Part shown: positions 16,126-25,294 of the stretch, piece by piece
How the letters are laid out: each line of letters starts with the position of its first letter
Position numbering within the stretch: position 1 is the first letter of the stretch
From: Neorhizobium huautlense
GTDB taxonomy: Bacteria; Pseudomonadota; Alphaproteobacteria; Rhizobiales; Rhizobiaceae
Assembly (NCBI RefSeq): GCF_030811685.1
Contig: NZ_JAUSRF010000011.1
Span: 147,103-211,102, forward strand
Direction: 5' to 3'
Length of the DNA: 64,000 bases
The notes under the pieces: generated by a model
Seen by the model: the letters and a program-made list of their open reading frames with translations, nothing else
What the model was told of the DNA's origin: nothing
Database searches by the model: none
Made by a program: the position numbers and the translations under genes

Positions 16126-16448
16126 TGGCATTACAGTCGCATGCTCGCATGTCAGCTAAATGCCTATACCTGGCTATCGGGGAGCACAGCTACACTGGCA
16201 GCTGTCGATGCTCTTTTTTGGCGGTCCGACTAGCTTTAACCTCAATAATTTCAAGGCTATGCTTGACAATCCAGGATCTGCGCCAATAACGGTCGCAGGT
16301 TCGATTCCCTTCAATGCGAAAGCACGATATCAGAGCCCGAGCGGAAACTACGCCTTCTCCATGACCCTGTCATTGGCGCCGCTCCGTTGGAAGCGAGTTT
16401 TTCAGGGTGATTTTAGCGCGCGTTGCCTTTCCTACGATTGCGGCCTAG
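16126..16448. other. Intergenic stretch, no supported gene
   Basis: Plus-strand ORF 16160-16474 (104 residues) has no RBS and its end overlaps the convergent membrane protein gene. A tRNA-like GGTTCGATTCCC near 16300 has no matching arms. The stretch may be decayed SRAP-side sequence; nothing else was seen. Confidence 0.4.
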
Positions 16449-17135
16449 TCAGGTGGCGGATGCAATGCTCGTAGCATCAAGATTGATCAGCAGCGCAATT
16501 GCCAGTGCTGCTGTGATTGCGAGTAGGAAAGCCCCGATGAAGATGGCCGTCGCCCTGATTGCGCCGATGCCCAAATCTTGCATGAACCACCGAACTTCGG
16601 CTTGAGCGTACCATACCACCGCGATAGTTACCGTGATGGCTCCTGCGACATCGCCTTGACCACTTGGCATGCTGTAAAAATCGAGGCCGAGCACCAAAAC
16701 GAAAGCGAACAGGGCTGCGACGTAACACTGGCTGAAGAATGGAGGCCGGAGAGAATCTCGCGTAAGGCGCACCTTTTTCCGTCGCAGGAGAATGGCCGCC
16801 ATGCAGAGTGGAAAGATCCCGAAAATGACACCCCTCGCGATCAGAAGGTTCGAACCGGATCCGAGTCTCCTAACTGCCTCTGATGGATCGTAGATTGAGG
16901 GTAACGCACCAGCGACTCCCTGGGAGAGCATGAGCGTGATTAGCAGGAACAACGGCGGGCTGAGAGTATCCTCGTACTGGTCCTCTGGTCGATCCGCCAG
17001 TTCAGTATCGGCATAGCGCATCATCTTGAGGGGGGTGACTGCTGTGCGCCACACGGTGAGTGGGTAAAACAAGAGCCAAGACACCAGCTCGTACAGCAGT
17101 TCTTCGAGTGACTTCAGCAGCTTCATAAAGTCCAA
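16449..17135 (-). CDS. Multi-pass membrane protein (Yip1/permease-like)
   Basis: A 228-residue protein with a cytoplasmic N-terminal helix (MDFMKLLKSLEELLYELVSW), a polar segment DTELADRPEDQYED, then about five hydrophobic segments. LSPPLFLLITLMLSQGVAG and the repeated spacing resemble Yip1-type or uncharacterised permease proteins of rhizobia. No transport motif can be identified, so the function is open. Single gene; upstream is a 500-bp region without a supported gene. Confidence 0.6.
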   Translation of the reverse strand: MDFMKLLKSLEELLYELVSWLLFYPLTVWRTAVTPLKMMRYADTELADRPEDQYEDTLSPPLFLLITLMLSQGVAGALPSIYDPSEAVRRLGSGSNLLIARGVIFGIFPLCMAAILLRRKKVRLTRDSLRPPFFSQCYVAALFAFVLVLGLDFYSMPSGQGDVAGAITVTIAVVWYAQAEVRWFMQDLGIGAIRATAIFIGAFLLAITAALAIALLINLDATSIASAT

Positions 17136-17636
17136 TGGACGCCCCCGTGCCGATCAACTGAAGAGCTTCCTCATATCAGTGAATCTAAAAGCCGTCACCT
17201 TCGCTTCAAACGACCATCTAAATGGGACTTATCAAACGACGCGTCGCTTGCTCCTTTCTGTTCCCACCGTCGCCAAGATCGAAAGGAATGTTTGCCAGCT
17301 CCAGACGAGGGCGTGAGTTATCACTACAGAAAAATTGTACCACTTGAGGGACTTACCTTCCCGATAGCGGAACGCTCGTTCCAGTCCAATCAATGCGAAG
17401 TGCCAGACATCAGCCCCCTCTGACCTAACTTGCTCGCTGGAAGTTCGAGCGCGTGCCGAGATTCAGCCGTTAGTTTATGCAGAAAGGCGACCCAGAGCAG
17501 ACCGCGTGTCAGGTTCCGCATCATAACCTCGTGTAAGAATGCTAGATCAAATCTCCCGTGAGATGGACGTTTGAGAAGCTCCGCTCTAGTATGCCGCCAG
17601 TCGAAGAATTTTAGAGTAAACTGACGGCATCGAGCT
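17136..17636. other. Intergenic region without a supported gene
   Basis: The only long frame is a minus-strand ORF (17390-17746) that overlaps the Rmf-like gene and shows no family signature or RBS. A short perfect palindrome (GGAAC GCTC GTTCC near 17365) is present, without a matching -10 on either strand. Confidence 0.4.
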
Positions 17637-17882
17637 ATGGAAAATGGCGAGCGAGCGGGCGGTGGCACGACAGTGCATGTTGCGAAAATACGACCAGACG
17701 CCACGGTTGATATTCCCCAGAGATCAGTTTCTGAGGTGAAGATCATTTCCGCCTATTGCGAAGGAGTCGATGCAGCTCTGAGCGGGGCCCATGCTTTCAG
17801 CTGTCCGTACCTTGATGACCTAGAAAATGCTGCAAAATACGCAGCGTGGATGGAAGGCTTCGGCGACGTTAGGAGCAAATGA
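17637..17882 (+). CDS. Ribosome modulation factor-like small protein
   Basis: An 81-residue protein whose second half, EGVDAALSGAHAFSCPYLDD followed by ENAAKYAAWMEGFGDV, fits the Rmf/CrpP pattern: G-x-x-A near the start, a central CPY motif, and a W-x-x-G-F-type end. Rmf binds 30S ribosomes and drives hibernation in stationary phase. The N-terminal 35 residues are an extension not seen in E. coli Rmf (55 residues). The ATG has only weak GAG upstream. Alternative: a phage- or plasmid-type CrpP relative. Confidence 0.55.
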   Translation: MENGERAGGGTTVHVAKIRPDATVDIPQRSVSEVKIISAYCEGVDAALSGAHAFSCPYLDDLENAAKYAAWMEGFGDVRSK

Positions 17883-18112
17883 TGCGCCCCTTGCCCTTCC
17901 GGCGCCCGAATTCGACATTAAACAAGTTATCTGTGTTGATAGCAGGTACTGGCGGCTCTTTGGCGCCTGCCCAATCCATCTCGCCCGAGAGGGGTTGGTC
18001 GAAACGCAAGTCGTCGCCATTTTTCACCGCTACGACCGGCAACAATCACGGGTCGATGGTCCGATTCCATTCAAGCCTAGGGTCGAAACCCAATCAAACG
18101 ATTGATCATGTT

Positions 18113-18922
18113 TCCTATCCGTGATTCACTGCGTGGAGGGGCAGGAGTGTTTGATCATGGCAGGCGAATTCTGGCTTGATGACGATCAGTGGGCGGTGAT
18201 TTCGCCGCTGCTTCCGACCAACCAACCCGGCGCTCATCGCACCGACGACCGCCGGGTTATCAGCGGGATCATCCACGTCTTGCGATCCGGTTGCCGATGG
18301 CAGGATTGCCCCTCCTGCTACGGGCCTTCGACAACAGTCTATAATCGCTTCCATCGCTGGTCAGCTAAAGGGATATGGCGGCGACTGTTTGAAACTTTGG
18401 TGCAAACCACTGATCGGAACATCCATATGATCGATAGCACCACCGCAAAAGCACACCGCTCTGCTGCTGGCGGAAAAGGGGGGCAGATGCCGAAGCAATC
18501 GGTCGCTCGAGAGGCGGCAGATCGACAAAAATCCATGCTGTTGTCGATGGTTGCGGCCGTCCAGTTGCGTTGCGAATAACCCCTGGGCAACGTGGTGACG
18601 CACCCGTTGCCATCCCGCTCCTTGAACCCTTGCCGCCCACACGTCTGTGCGCCGCAGATACGGCTTACGACAGCGACGCCTTGCGCGATTTCCTGACAAC
18701 ACGCGGCACGCAACCAGTCATTCCCAACAATCCAACCCGAAAGAGGATCAGACCCTTCGACCCGGTCGCCTACCGAAGACGCAATATCATCGAACGCACA
18801 TTCTGCCGTCTCAAGGACTGGAGGCGTGTCGCCACACGATACGACAAGCTCATGATAAACTTCGCCGCAACATGCTACATCGCCGCTATCGTCACATGGT
18901 GGATCGATTGAGTCTGGAGCCT
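18113..18922 (+). mobile_element. IS5-family (IS427-group-like) insertion sequence
   Basis: About 0.8 kb with one transposase encoded in two frames. Imperfect terminal inverted repeats are visible (GATTCACT near 18123 on the left, complement GACTCAAT near 18906 on the right) but the exact ends and target duplication could not be fixed; both edges are within about 10 bp. It sits directly downstream of the lacI gene, whose stop lies about 8 bp from the right end. Confidence 0.75.
18157..18911 (+). CDS. IS5-family transposase made by programmed -1 frameshift
   Basis: The first frame (ATG 18157, RBS AGGAG) encodes MAGEFWLDDDQWAVISPLLP and runs to the first DDE Asp (HMIDSTTAKAH). At A4G6 (18474-18483) a -1 slip joins it to a second frame that reads AEAIGRSRGG, STKIHAVVDGCGRP, then AADTAYDSDALRDFL (second Asp) and NIIERTFCRLKDWRRVATRYDK (the Glu with the Y-2-R-3-E region), ending WWID at 18911. 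Without the slip the first frame ends at 18579. This layout is normal for IS427-group elements, so the element is probably still active. Confidence 0.85.
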
Positions 18923-18928
18923 AAGCCT

Positions 18929-19943
18929 CTACGGGCTTGCGTGATCTAACAATTTCGCTTGCTTTGGCGCGGCGCCCGATGATCGCCGCTCGACAAAGGT
19001 CGACGCGATAAGAATGCGTTTCGCGTGAACCGGCTGGCCCCGCGTTTCTATACGTTCGAGTAAAAGCCGCATTGCTGCCGCACCCATTTCTATGCCTTGG
19101 ACCTTGATCGTAGTAAGGTGGGGAGAGATCTGCGTAGCAGCGGAGAAGTCGCCGAAGCCGACGACCGACATGTCCTCCGGGATGCGGTAGCCCCGTGCCA
19201 GGAGTTCGGAAACGGCCGTGAGCGCCAGTCCGTCATGGGCGCAGAACAACGCCGTCGGAGCAATGCCGGCATTGTGAAGCTTTCGCAGCGCCGGGATGAA
19301 GCCTCCATCCTCCTCAAACTGCAGATGATGCAGCCGTGCTTCGGGATGCTGCTCAAGACCTTCCCGCAAACCGTGAAAGCGCTCCATCCGGCCGCGATAC
19401 CCTTCCTCGCCCTGCAGGAAAGCAATGTCCCGATGCCCTAGCCCGATCAAATAGTCGCCAACAGCGATGCCCGCTTCATGATCCGTTCCGCCGACGTGAT
19501 CTGCCTGTTCGAGAGGGGCGACCCAACCGAGCCGCACGACCGGGACGCCGGATGACTTCAGCATATCGAGGGTCCTTTGCTCATGGGGACCGACGAGAAT
19601 GATACCCGCGCTGTCCTTCGCCATCGTTTCCACCCTATTGGCGTCGTGCGTCCATTGCAGGCGAACAGGCTGACCGAGACGATGCGCTTCCCGTTGCATA
19701 CCGTCCTGCAGCATCGTGCGTAGTTCGTAGCTGACGTTGTCGACCCGATCGTGGAAAATCAACGTGATCTCGCGCTGTTCTTCTACAGGACGCGCACGGA
19801 GATATCCCAATTTTTCAGCAGCATCTTCGACGCGTTTCCGGGTTGCGTCGCTAACGCCGGGCTTTCCCGAGAGAGAACACGACACCGCGAATTTGGACAG
19901 GCCTGTGTGGTTGGCGATGTCCTGCAATGTAACCCGGCCCATG
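18929..19943 (-). CDS. LacI-family transcriptional regulator
   Basis: From the ATG at 19943 (GAGG 7 nt upstream) the protein has 337 residues. The helix-turn-helix and hinge are VTLQDIANHTGLSKFAVSCS and VEDAAEKLGY; the periplasmic-binding-protein-like effector domain follows, with GYRIPEDMSVVGFGD and a final VERRSS. It is divergent from the ABC transporter operon and most likely represses it until a pathway sugar or acid binds. The last residues (KLLDHASP) are unusual and close to the IS end, so the natural C-terminus may have been altered. Confidence 0.88.
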
Positions 19944-19972
19944 ATCAACCTCGTGGAAACAAATTTCAACAT

Positions 19973-19982
19973 AACGCTTTAC
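19973..19982. promoter_or_regulatory. Possible LacI-type operator
   Basis: TAACGCTTTA is a one-mismatch palindrome with a CG-containing core in the divergent region between lacI and the transporter operon, where an operator is expected. It is short and other A/T-rich half-sites lie near, so this is a weak call. Confidence 0.25.
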
Positions 19983-20124
19983 CTAACAAATCACATAATA
20001 CAAGCTACAAAAAATAGGAGATAAAAGCTGTTTTAGTGAAGAGTAGTTTTTGTGGAAACGTGGCGGGACCGATCCTGAGGAGGGGAGGCCATCCTTGCTG
20101 CGACGTGAATGGAGGAGGAAAGTT

Positions 20125-22053
20125 ATGCAAGGATTTAGTCGCCGCGCGTTTCTGGCTGCGAGTACTGCCGCTGTTATTCTGCCTGCAATGTCCGCGCTCG
20201 CGCAGGTAGCTCCTGCAAGGGAGCCGACCATGCTGGATGCCTTGGTCAAGGCAGGGAACCTTCCCGCAGTCGCAGATCGCCTGCCGATCAACCCACTCGT
20301 CGTAACGCCTCTTGATCGCGTCGGCACCCATGGGGGTGACTGGAACAGCGCGATTGTCGGTGGTGGATCCCTATCAATGCTGTTTCGCTACCAGGCCTAC
20401 GAGCCTCTTGTTCGTTATGCACCGGATTGGTCAGGTGTGGTGCCGAACGTCGCAGAGCATTTCGAAAGCAATGCCGATGCGACCGAATTCACTTTCAGGC
20501 TTCGCAAGGGCATGAAGTGGTCGGATGGAGAGCCTTTCACCACCGAGGACATCCTGTTCTGGTACGAGGATATCTTCGATTATGATGGCCTGAACGACGT
20601 TGGCCAAAACCATCTGCGGGCCGGCGGCAAAAAGGCGCGGTTCGAGGCTGTCGACGACGTCACGTTCAAGGTGATATTCGCCGCTCCCAACGGACTTTTC
20701 CCACTTCGACTGGCTTGGGCGAACGACGACCAGACGACGCGCGCACCCAAGCATTATCTCAAGCAGTTCCACATAAAATATAATCCAGACGCCGAACAGC
20801 AGGCCAAGGCCAAGGGGGCATCAGGCTGGATCCAGCTGTTCCAGCGTGAAGCGGGTCTCGTGGTCGACAACGAGTTCTTCCAGAACTCGCAGCGCCCGGT
20901 CATCCATGCCTGGAAAATGGCAATCGCGCCGGGGCAGAGCACCGACCGCGCGGTCGCCGAACGCAACCCCTATTATTGGAAGGTCGATACCGAGGGCAAC
21001 CAATTGCCTTACCTCGATCGCATCGTTTACCAAATGGTGGCCGACGCACAGGTCCTGCTGTTGAAGGCCATGCAGGGCGAGATCGACCTGATGGACCAGT
21101 ACATAGCCACCCCAGCCAACCGCGCAGTGCTTTACGATTCTCAAGAGCAGGGCAAGTTCGGCCTTTATACGCTGACCTCGACCGAGACCAACGAGATGGT
21201 CTTCCAGCTCAACCTCAACCATCCTAATGAGGCCAAGCGAAAACTCTACAACAACAAGGATTTCAGAGCGGCATTGTCGATGGCGCTGGACCGTCAGGCG
21301 ATCATCGACACTGTGTTCATCGGCCAGGGGACGATCTCTCAGCCCGCCGTTCGAGCGGATGACCCGCTCTATAACGAACGCCTGGCCACACAGTTCACCC
21401 AGTACGATCCCGATGCTGCAAATGCTCTGCTGGACAAGATCCTTCCGAACAAGGACGGTGAGGGTTTCCGACAGGATGAAAGCGGCAAACGGGTCACGAT
21501 CATCTTCGAGATCGATCAGGCGCGCGCGACCTTCCTCGATATCTTTCAGCTTGCACTGCCGATGTTCCAAGCGGTCGGCGTCGATGTGCAGATGCGCGGT
21601 ATGGACCGGTCACTCTGGGAGGTGCGGGTTCGTCAAGGCATTGAGTTCGATGGCACGGCGCATCGCTTCGGTGGCAATGGCGGCATAGCAGCTATCCTCG
21701 ACCCACGCTATTTTATCCCCAACACAACCGAAGCCCTCTACGCCAAGGGGTGGCAGTTATGGTACCGCGATCCCGCATCCAAGGGAGCGGTCGAACCACC
21801 CCAGCCGGTCAAGGACGCGCTTGCACGATATGACCGCGTGCTCGGCTCGCCGGATCCCGAGGTGCAACGTAAGTTGATGGCGGAAATTCTCGAGATCGCC
21901 GCCGACCAATTCTATGTCTTCGGCGTCTGCCTGCCGAGCGACAGTTACGGCGTGGTGCGAAACGACATGCAGAACGTCCCCAAGACGATGCCGAACTCCT
22001 GGGGTTATCCGACGCCGGGACCTGCGAACCCCGAGACCTTCTTCAAGGCCTGA
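20125..22053 (+). CDS. ABC transporter substrate-binding protein (peptide/opine class, SBP_bac_5)
   Basis: From the ATG at 20125 (GGAGGAGGAAAG upstream) the protein has 642 residues. The N-terminus MQGFSRRAFLAASTAA is a Tat-like signal with SRR and cleavage near ALA-Q. The mature protein is the large DppA/OppA type: FEPLVRYAPDW-type lobe, LRKGMKWSDGEPFTTEDILF near 150, AERNPYYWKVD near 280. These proteins bind peptides but also oligosaccharides and sugar acids in rhizobia. First gene of the LacI-linked operon; its ligand is probably the compound attacked by the next gene. Confidence 0.9.
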   Translation: MQGFSRRAFLAASTAAVILPAMSALAQVAPAREPTMLDALVKAGNLPAVADRLPINPLVVTPLDRVGTHGGDWNSAIVGGGSLSMLFRYQAYEPLVRYAPDWSGVVPNVAEHFESNADATEFTFRLRKGMKWSDGEPFTTEDILFWYEDIFDYDGLNDVGQNHLRAGGKKARFEAVDDVTFKVIFAAPNGLFPLRLAWANDDQTTRAPKHYLKQFHIKYNPDAEQQAKAKGASGWIQLFQREAGLVVDNEFFQNSQRPVIHAWKMAIAPGQSTDRAVAERNPYYWKVDTEGNQLPYLDRIVYQMVADAQVLLLKAMQGEIDLMDQYIATPANRAVLYDSQEQGKFGLYTLTSTETNEMVFQLNLNHPNEAKRKLYNNKDFRAALSMALDRQAIIDTVFIGQGTISQPAVRADDPLYNERLATQFTQYDPDAANALLDKILPNKDGEGFRQDESGKRVTIIFEIDQARATFLDIFQLALPMFQAVGVDVQMRGMDRSLWEVRVRQGIEFDGTAHRFGGNGGIAAILDPRYFIPNTTEALYAKGWQLWYRDPASKGAVEPPQPVKDALARYDRVLGSPDPEVQRKLMAEILEIAADQFYVFGVCLPSDSYGVVRNDMQNVPKTMPNSWGYPTPGPANPETFFKA

Positions 22054-22156
22054 TCACACCGTCTCGTCCCTGTCCTGAAAAGGTCCGGGACGCGTACTTC
22101 AACCTGTTGCACGTGCCCCACAGCGCGAAGGCACCCTATTGCCATGGAAAGCCCAT

Positions 22157-24271
22157 ATGCTGCATCGACCAAGCGAAGCCGTTGTTTCCACCGATCGTTC
22201 TCCTGAATGGTACAAGTCCGCCACCCGCTGGACACAGCTGACATTCGCGGAAGATGATCCCGACAAATACGATCCGGAATTCTGGATCGACGTGTTTCGG
22301 CGCACCAAGTCGAACGCAGTGTGCCTCTCGGCCGGCGGCTACATTGCCTACTATCCCAGCGAAATCCCGCTGCATTACGTGTCGAAATTCATCGGCGGCA
22401 CAGACCCATTCGGCACCATCGTCGAGGGAGCTCGCAAGCTTGGCATGCATGTCATGGCGCGTGTCGACCCGCATGCCATACACGCGGACGCGGCGGCGGC
22501 CCATCCGGAGTGGGTAGCGATCAACCGGGACGGGACGCAACGCGAACACTGGGCCTTCCCCGGCATCTACGTGACCGACGCGCTGGGAAGCTACAACCGC
22601 GACTTTACCACCGAGGTCATCCGGGAGATCGTCACCAAATACGATATCGATGCGGTGTTCGCCAACCGCTGGCAGGGGCACGGCGTTTCATACAGCGAAG
22701 ATAACCAAAGACGGTTTAAAAGCGAAACCGGGTTTGACCTTCCGGCGAAAGCGGACGCCAGCGATCCCGCATGGCAGGCATGGGCCGCATGGCGCCGGCG
22801 GATACTCACGGACCTCGTGGTGTACTGGGACGAGACGGTGAAGGCCATCCGCCCCCACGCGAGCTTCATCCCCAACATGAGCGGTTCATCGCTCATGGAG
22901 TTCGACCTGTCACTCATCCAGAAGCATTGCCCGATCCTGTTCGTTGACCACCAAGCGCGCCAAGGCGTCGAGGTCGGCTGGTCTGCCGGCCGCAACGGCA
23001 AGCGCATCCGCGGGACGTTCCGCGACCGTCCGGTCGGGCTGATCACCTCCATCGGGCCGGAGGAAGAATATCGCTGGAAGGACAGCGTCCAGAGCGGCGA
23101 AGAGATCAAACTGTGGATCCATGATGGCGTGGCGCAGGGACTGTTTCCCTGGTTCACAAAATTCAACGCCTGCGTTCCGGATGATCGCTGGGTGCGGCCG
23201 GTCGTCGAGGCATTTAACCTGCACGCGGACATCGAGCCGCAAATCGAGGGAATGCAGGCGACAGCCGAGATCGCCATCATCGATCCGTCGACGACGCTCA
23301 GGCACTGGGCACCAGAAGAGCGGCACATCGCCGAACACAACGATCTCGGTTTCTATCACGCTCTTGTCGAGGCGCGCATTCCGTTCGAGTTTCTCTCCGA
23401 CCAAGTGATGACCCCGGAAGCACTCGACCGCTTCAAGCTGATCGTACTGGCCAACGCTACCTATCTGTCGGACGAACAGTGCTTGGCGATTGAGCAATAT
23501 GTCCAGCGCGGCGGTTCAGTCGTCGCGGCAAGCGAGACCTCGCTCTACGACGAAGTTGGCACTCAACGGGATGATTTCGGCCTATCGCGGGTATTCGGCG
23601 CATCTCTGACATCGGCTCCACGCGGTCCGGTCAAGAACACCTATGTGGCACTGTCCGGCTCGCACCCCTTGATCGAGGGCTATGAAGGCGCTTCCCGTAT
23701 CATCGGCGGAACGCGTCTGATCGCGGTCGATGCAGATGCGACGGCCGACACCCCGTTCCTTTACGTGCCTGACTTTCCCGATCTGCCGATGGAGGAGGTC
23801 TACCCCCGTGAGGCGCCGACCGGAGCCGCCGTCATTGCACGCGACACCGGCCACGGAGGACGTGTCGTCTACATCCCGTGGAATATCGGCGAGGTCTTCT
23901 GGAAGGTACTTGCTCCCGATCACGGCCGATTGATCGCCAATGCGGTAAACTGGGCGATCGGCAAGGATCATCGCGTCCGGGTCGAGGGCAAAGGGATCAT
24001 CGATATCGCCGTTTACGAGAGTGAGGACGCTATGGCGATCTTCCTGGTCAACCTCACCAACCCGATGATGATGAAGGGTCCGTTGAGGGAGGTCTATCCG
24101 ATCGGTCAGCAAAGCCTGTCGATCGAACTGCCGAAGGGACGCAAGCCGGGGGCAATAAAGCTGCTCGTAGGCAACGAAGCGGTTTCAAGCCGTGTCGTAG
24201 GAGACCGTGTCGAAATCCTGGTGCCCTCCATTGAGGCTCTGGAGACGGTTCATCTCACCTGGCAGTCGTGA
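22157..24271 (+). CDS. GHL6-type glycoside hydrolase-like protein with beta-galactosidase trimerisation-like domain
   Basis: About 704 residues from the ATG at 22157 (GGAAAG 8 nt upstream; a TTG at 22139 is possible). The N-terminal TIM-barrel-like half (EFWIDVFRRTKSNAVCLSAG, HVMARVDPHA, FANRWQGHG) resembles hypothetical glycosyl hydrolase 6. A middle domain (LGFYHALVEARIPFEFLSDQ, VLANATYLSDEQ, IEQYVQRGGSVVAASETSL) resembles the GH42 trimerisation domain, a glutamine-amidotransferase-like fold. No signal peptide is seen, so it acts in the cytoplasm on imported substrate. Catalytic residues cannot be assigned. Placed between transporter genes, it likely releases a C3/C4-generating sugar acid. 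Confidence 0.7.
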   Translation: MLHRPSEAVVSTDRSPEWYKSATRWTQLTFAEDDPDKYDPEFWIDVFRRTKSNAVCLSAGGYIAYYPSEIPLHYVSKFIGGTDPFGTIVEGARKLGMHVMARVDPHAIHADAAAAHPEWVAINRDGTQREHWAFPGIYVTDALGSYNRDFTTEVIREIVTKYDIDAVFANRWQGHGVSYSEDNQRRFKSETGFDLPAKADASDPAWQAWAAWRRRILTDLVVYWDETVKAIRPHASFIPNMSGSSLMEFDLSLIQKHCPILFVDHQARQGVEVGWSAGRNGKRIRGTFRDRPVGLITSIGPEEEYRWKDSVQSGEEIKLWIHDGVAQGLFPWFTKFNACVPDDRWVRPVVEAFNLHADIEPQIEGMQATAEIAIIDPSTTLRHWAPEERHIAEHNDLGFYHALVEARIPFEFLSDQVMTPEALDRFKLIVLANATYLSDEQCLAIEQYVQRGGSVVAASETSLYDEVGTQRDDFGLSRVFGASLTSAPRGPVKNTYVALSGSHPLIEGYEGASRIIGGTRLIAVDADATADTPFLYVPDFPDLPMEEVYPREAPTGAAVIARDTGHGGRVVYIPWNIGEVFWKVLAPDHGRLIANAVNWAIGKDHRVRVEGKGIIDIAVYESEDAMAIFLVNLTNPMMMKGPLREVYPIGQQSLSIELPKGRKPGAIKLLVGNEAVSSRVVGDRVEILVPSIEALETVHLTWQS

Positions 24272-24298
24272 GCCAAGCAATAGCAGCGGGAGGAGACC

Positions 24299-25285
24299 AT
24301 GCTTGCTTATGTGGCGAAGCGCGTTCTGTACATGATACCGACATTGTTCGGCATGTCGCTGATCGCCTTCATGATCATTCAGTTGCCGCCCGGCGACTAT
24401 CTGACGTCGCTTCTGTCTACCATGGCTGATGGGGGACAGAATTTGGACGAGGCCACGATCGCGCGGTTGCGCGCCCAATACGGCCTCGACCAGCCGGTCT
24501 ACGTTCAGTACTTTGTCTGGATCGGCGGAATACTGACCCGTGGCGATTTCGGCTACTCATTCGAATGGAACCAGCCGGTCTCCACGCTGATCTGGGACCG
24601 GATGGGATCAACTTTGCTGATCTCGCTGGCAAGCCTTTTAATGGTATGGGCGATCTCGCTCCCAATCGGCATTTATTCGGCGGTGAGGCGGCATTCGTTC
24701 GGCGACCACGCCTTCACGTTGCTGGGATTCATCGGGCTTGCCGTGCCGAACTTCATCATGGCGCTTACCTTGATGTATGCCAGCTATCGGTTCTTAGGGC
24801 AAAGCGTCGGCGGCATCTTCTCTCCCGCCTTCGTTGATGCTCCCTGGAGCCTTGCCAAGCTCACGGATATGCTGAGCCACATGTGGATCCCGGTGATCGT
24901 CATCGCGATGTCGGGCACCGCCGCCATGATCCGGATTCTAAGGGCAAACCTCTCCGATGAACTGAGCAAGCCCTATGTGATCACGGCTCGCGCCAAGGGA
25001 CTGCCCGAGCACAAGGTTATCCTGAAATATCCCGTGCGCATCGCGCTCAACCCGTTTGTCAGCTCTATTGGCTGGGTGCTGCCGGACCTCGTCTCCGGTG
25101 TCACCATCACAGCGATCGTTCTGAACTTGCCGACCGCCGGTCCTTTGCTCCTGCGTGCGCTGGTTGGCCAGGACATGTATCTGGCGGGCAGCTTCATTCT
25201 CCTGATGGGTGTGCTGACGTTGGTCGGGATGCTGATCTCCGACATTCTTCTGGCGGTGCTTGATCCGCGAATTCGGTTCAACTGA
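24299..25285 (+). CDS. ABC transporter permease (DppB-type)
   Basis: A 328-residue inner-membrane protein with six hydrophobic segments. It starts MLAYVAKRVLYMIPTLFGMS, typical of DppB/OppB, and the cytoplasmic EAA-type loop is in YVITARAKGLPEHKVILKYP near 230. RBS GGGAGGAGACC precedes the ATG. It forms the membrane channel with the 25295 permease, energised by the fused ATPase at 26482, and takes substrate from the 20125 binding protein. Confidence 0.92.
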   Translation: MLAYVAKRVLYMIPTLFGMSLIAFMIIQLPPGDYLTSLLSTMADGGQNLDEATIARLRAQYGLDQPVYVQYFVWIGGILTRGDFGYSFEWNQPVSTLIWDRMGSTLLISLASLLMVWAISLPIGIYSAVRRHSFGDHAFTLLGFIGLAVPNFIMALTLMYASYRFLGQSVGGIFSPAFVDAPWSLAKLTDMLSHMWIPVIVIAMSGTAAMIRILRANLSDELSKPYVITARAKGLPEHKVILKYPVRIALNPFVSSIGWVLPDLVSGVTITAIVLNLPTAGPLLLRALVGQDMYLAGSFILLMGVLTLVGMLISDILLAVLDPRIRFN

Positions 25286-25294
25286 GGGGGCGCC

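Noticed and set aside
16285..16315. tRNA-like GGTTCGATTCCC
   Set aside because: No acceptor, D or anticodon arms upstream and the T stem does not pair.
16160..16474. Plus-strand ORF of 104 codons
   Set aside because: No RBS or recognisable domain, and its end overlaps the convergent membrane protein gene.
17390..17746. Minus-strand ORF of 118 codons
   Set aside because: It overlaps the better supported Rmf-like gene and has no RBS or domain.
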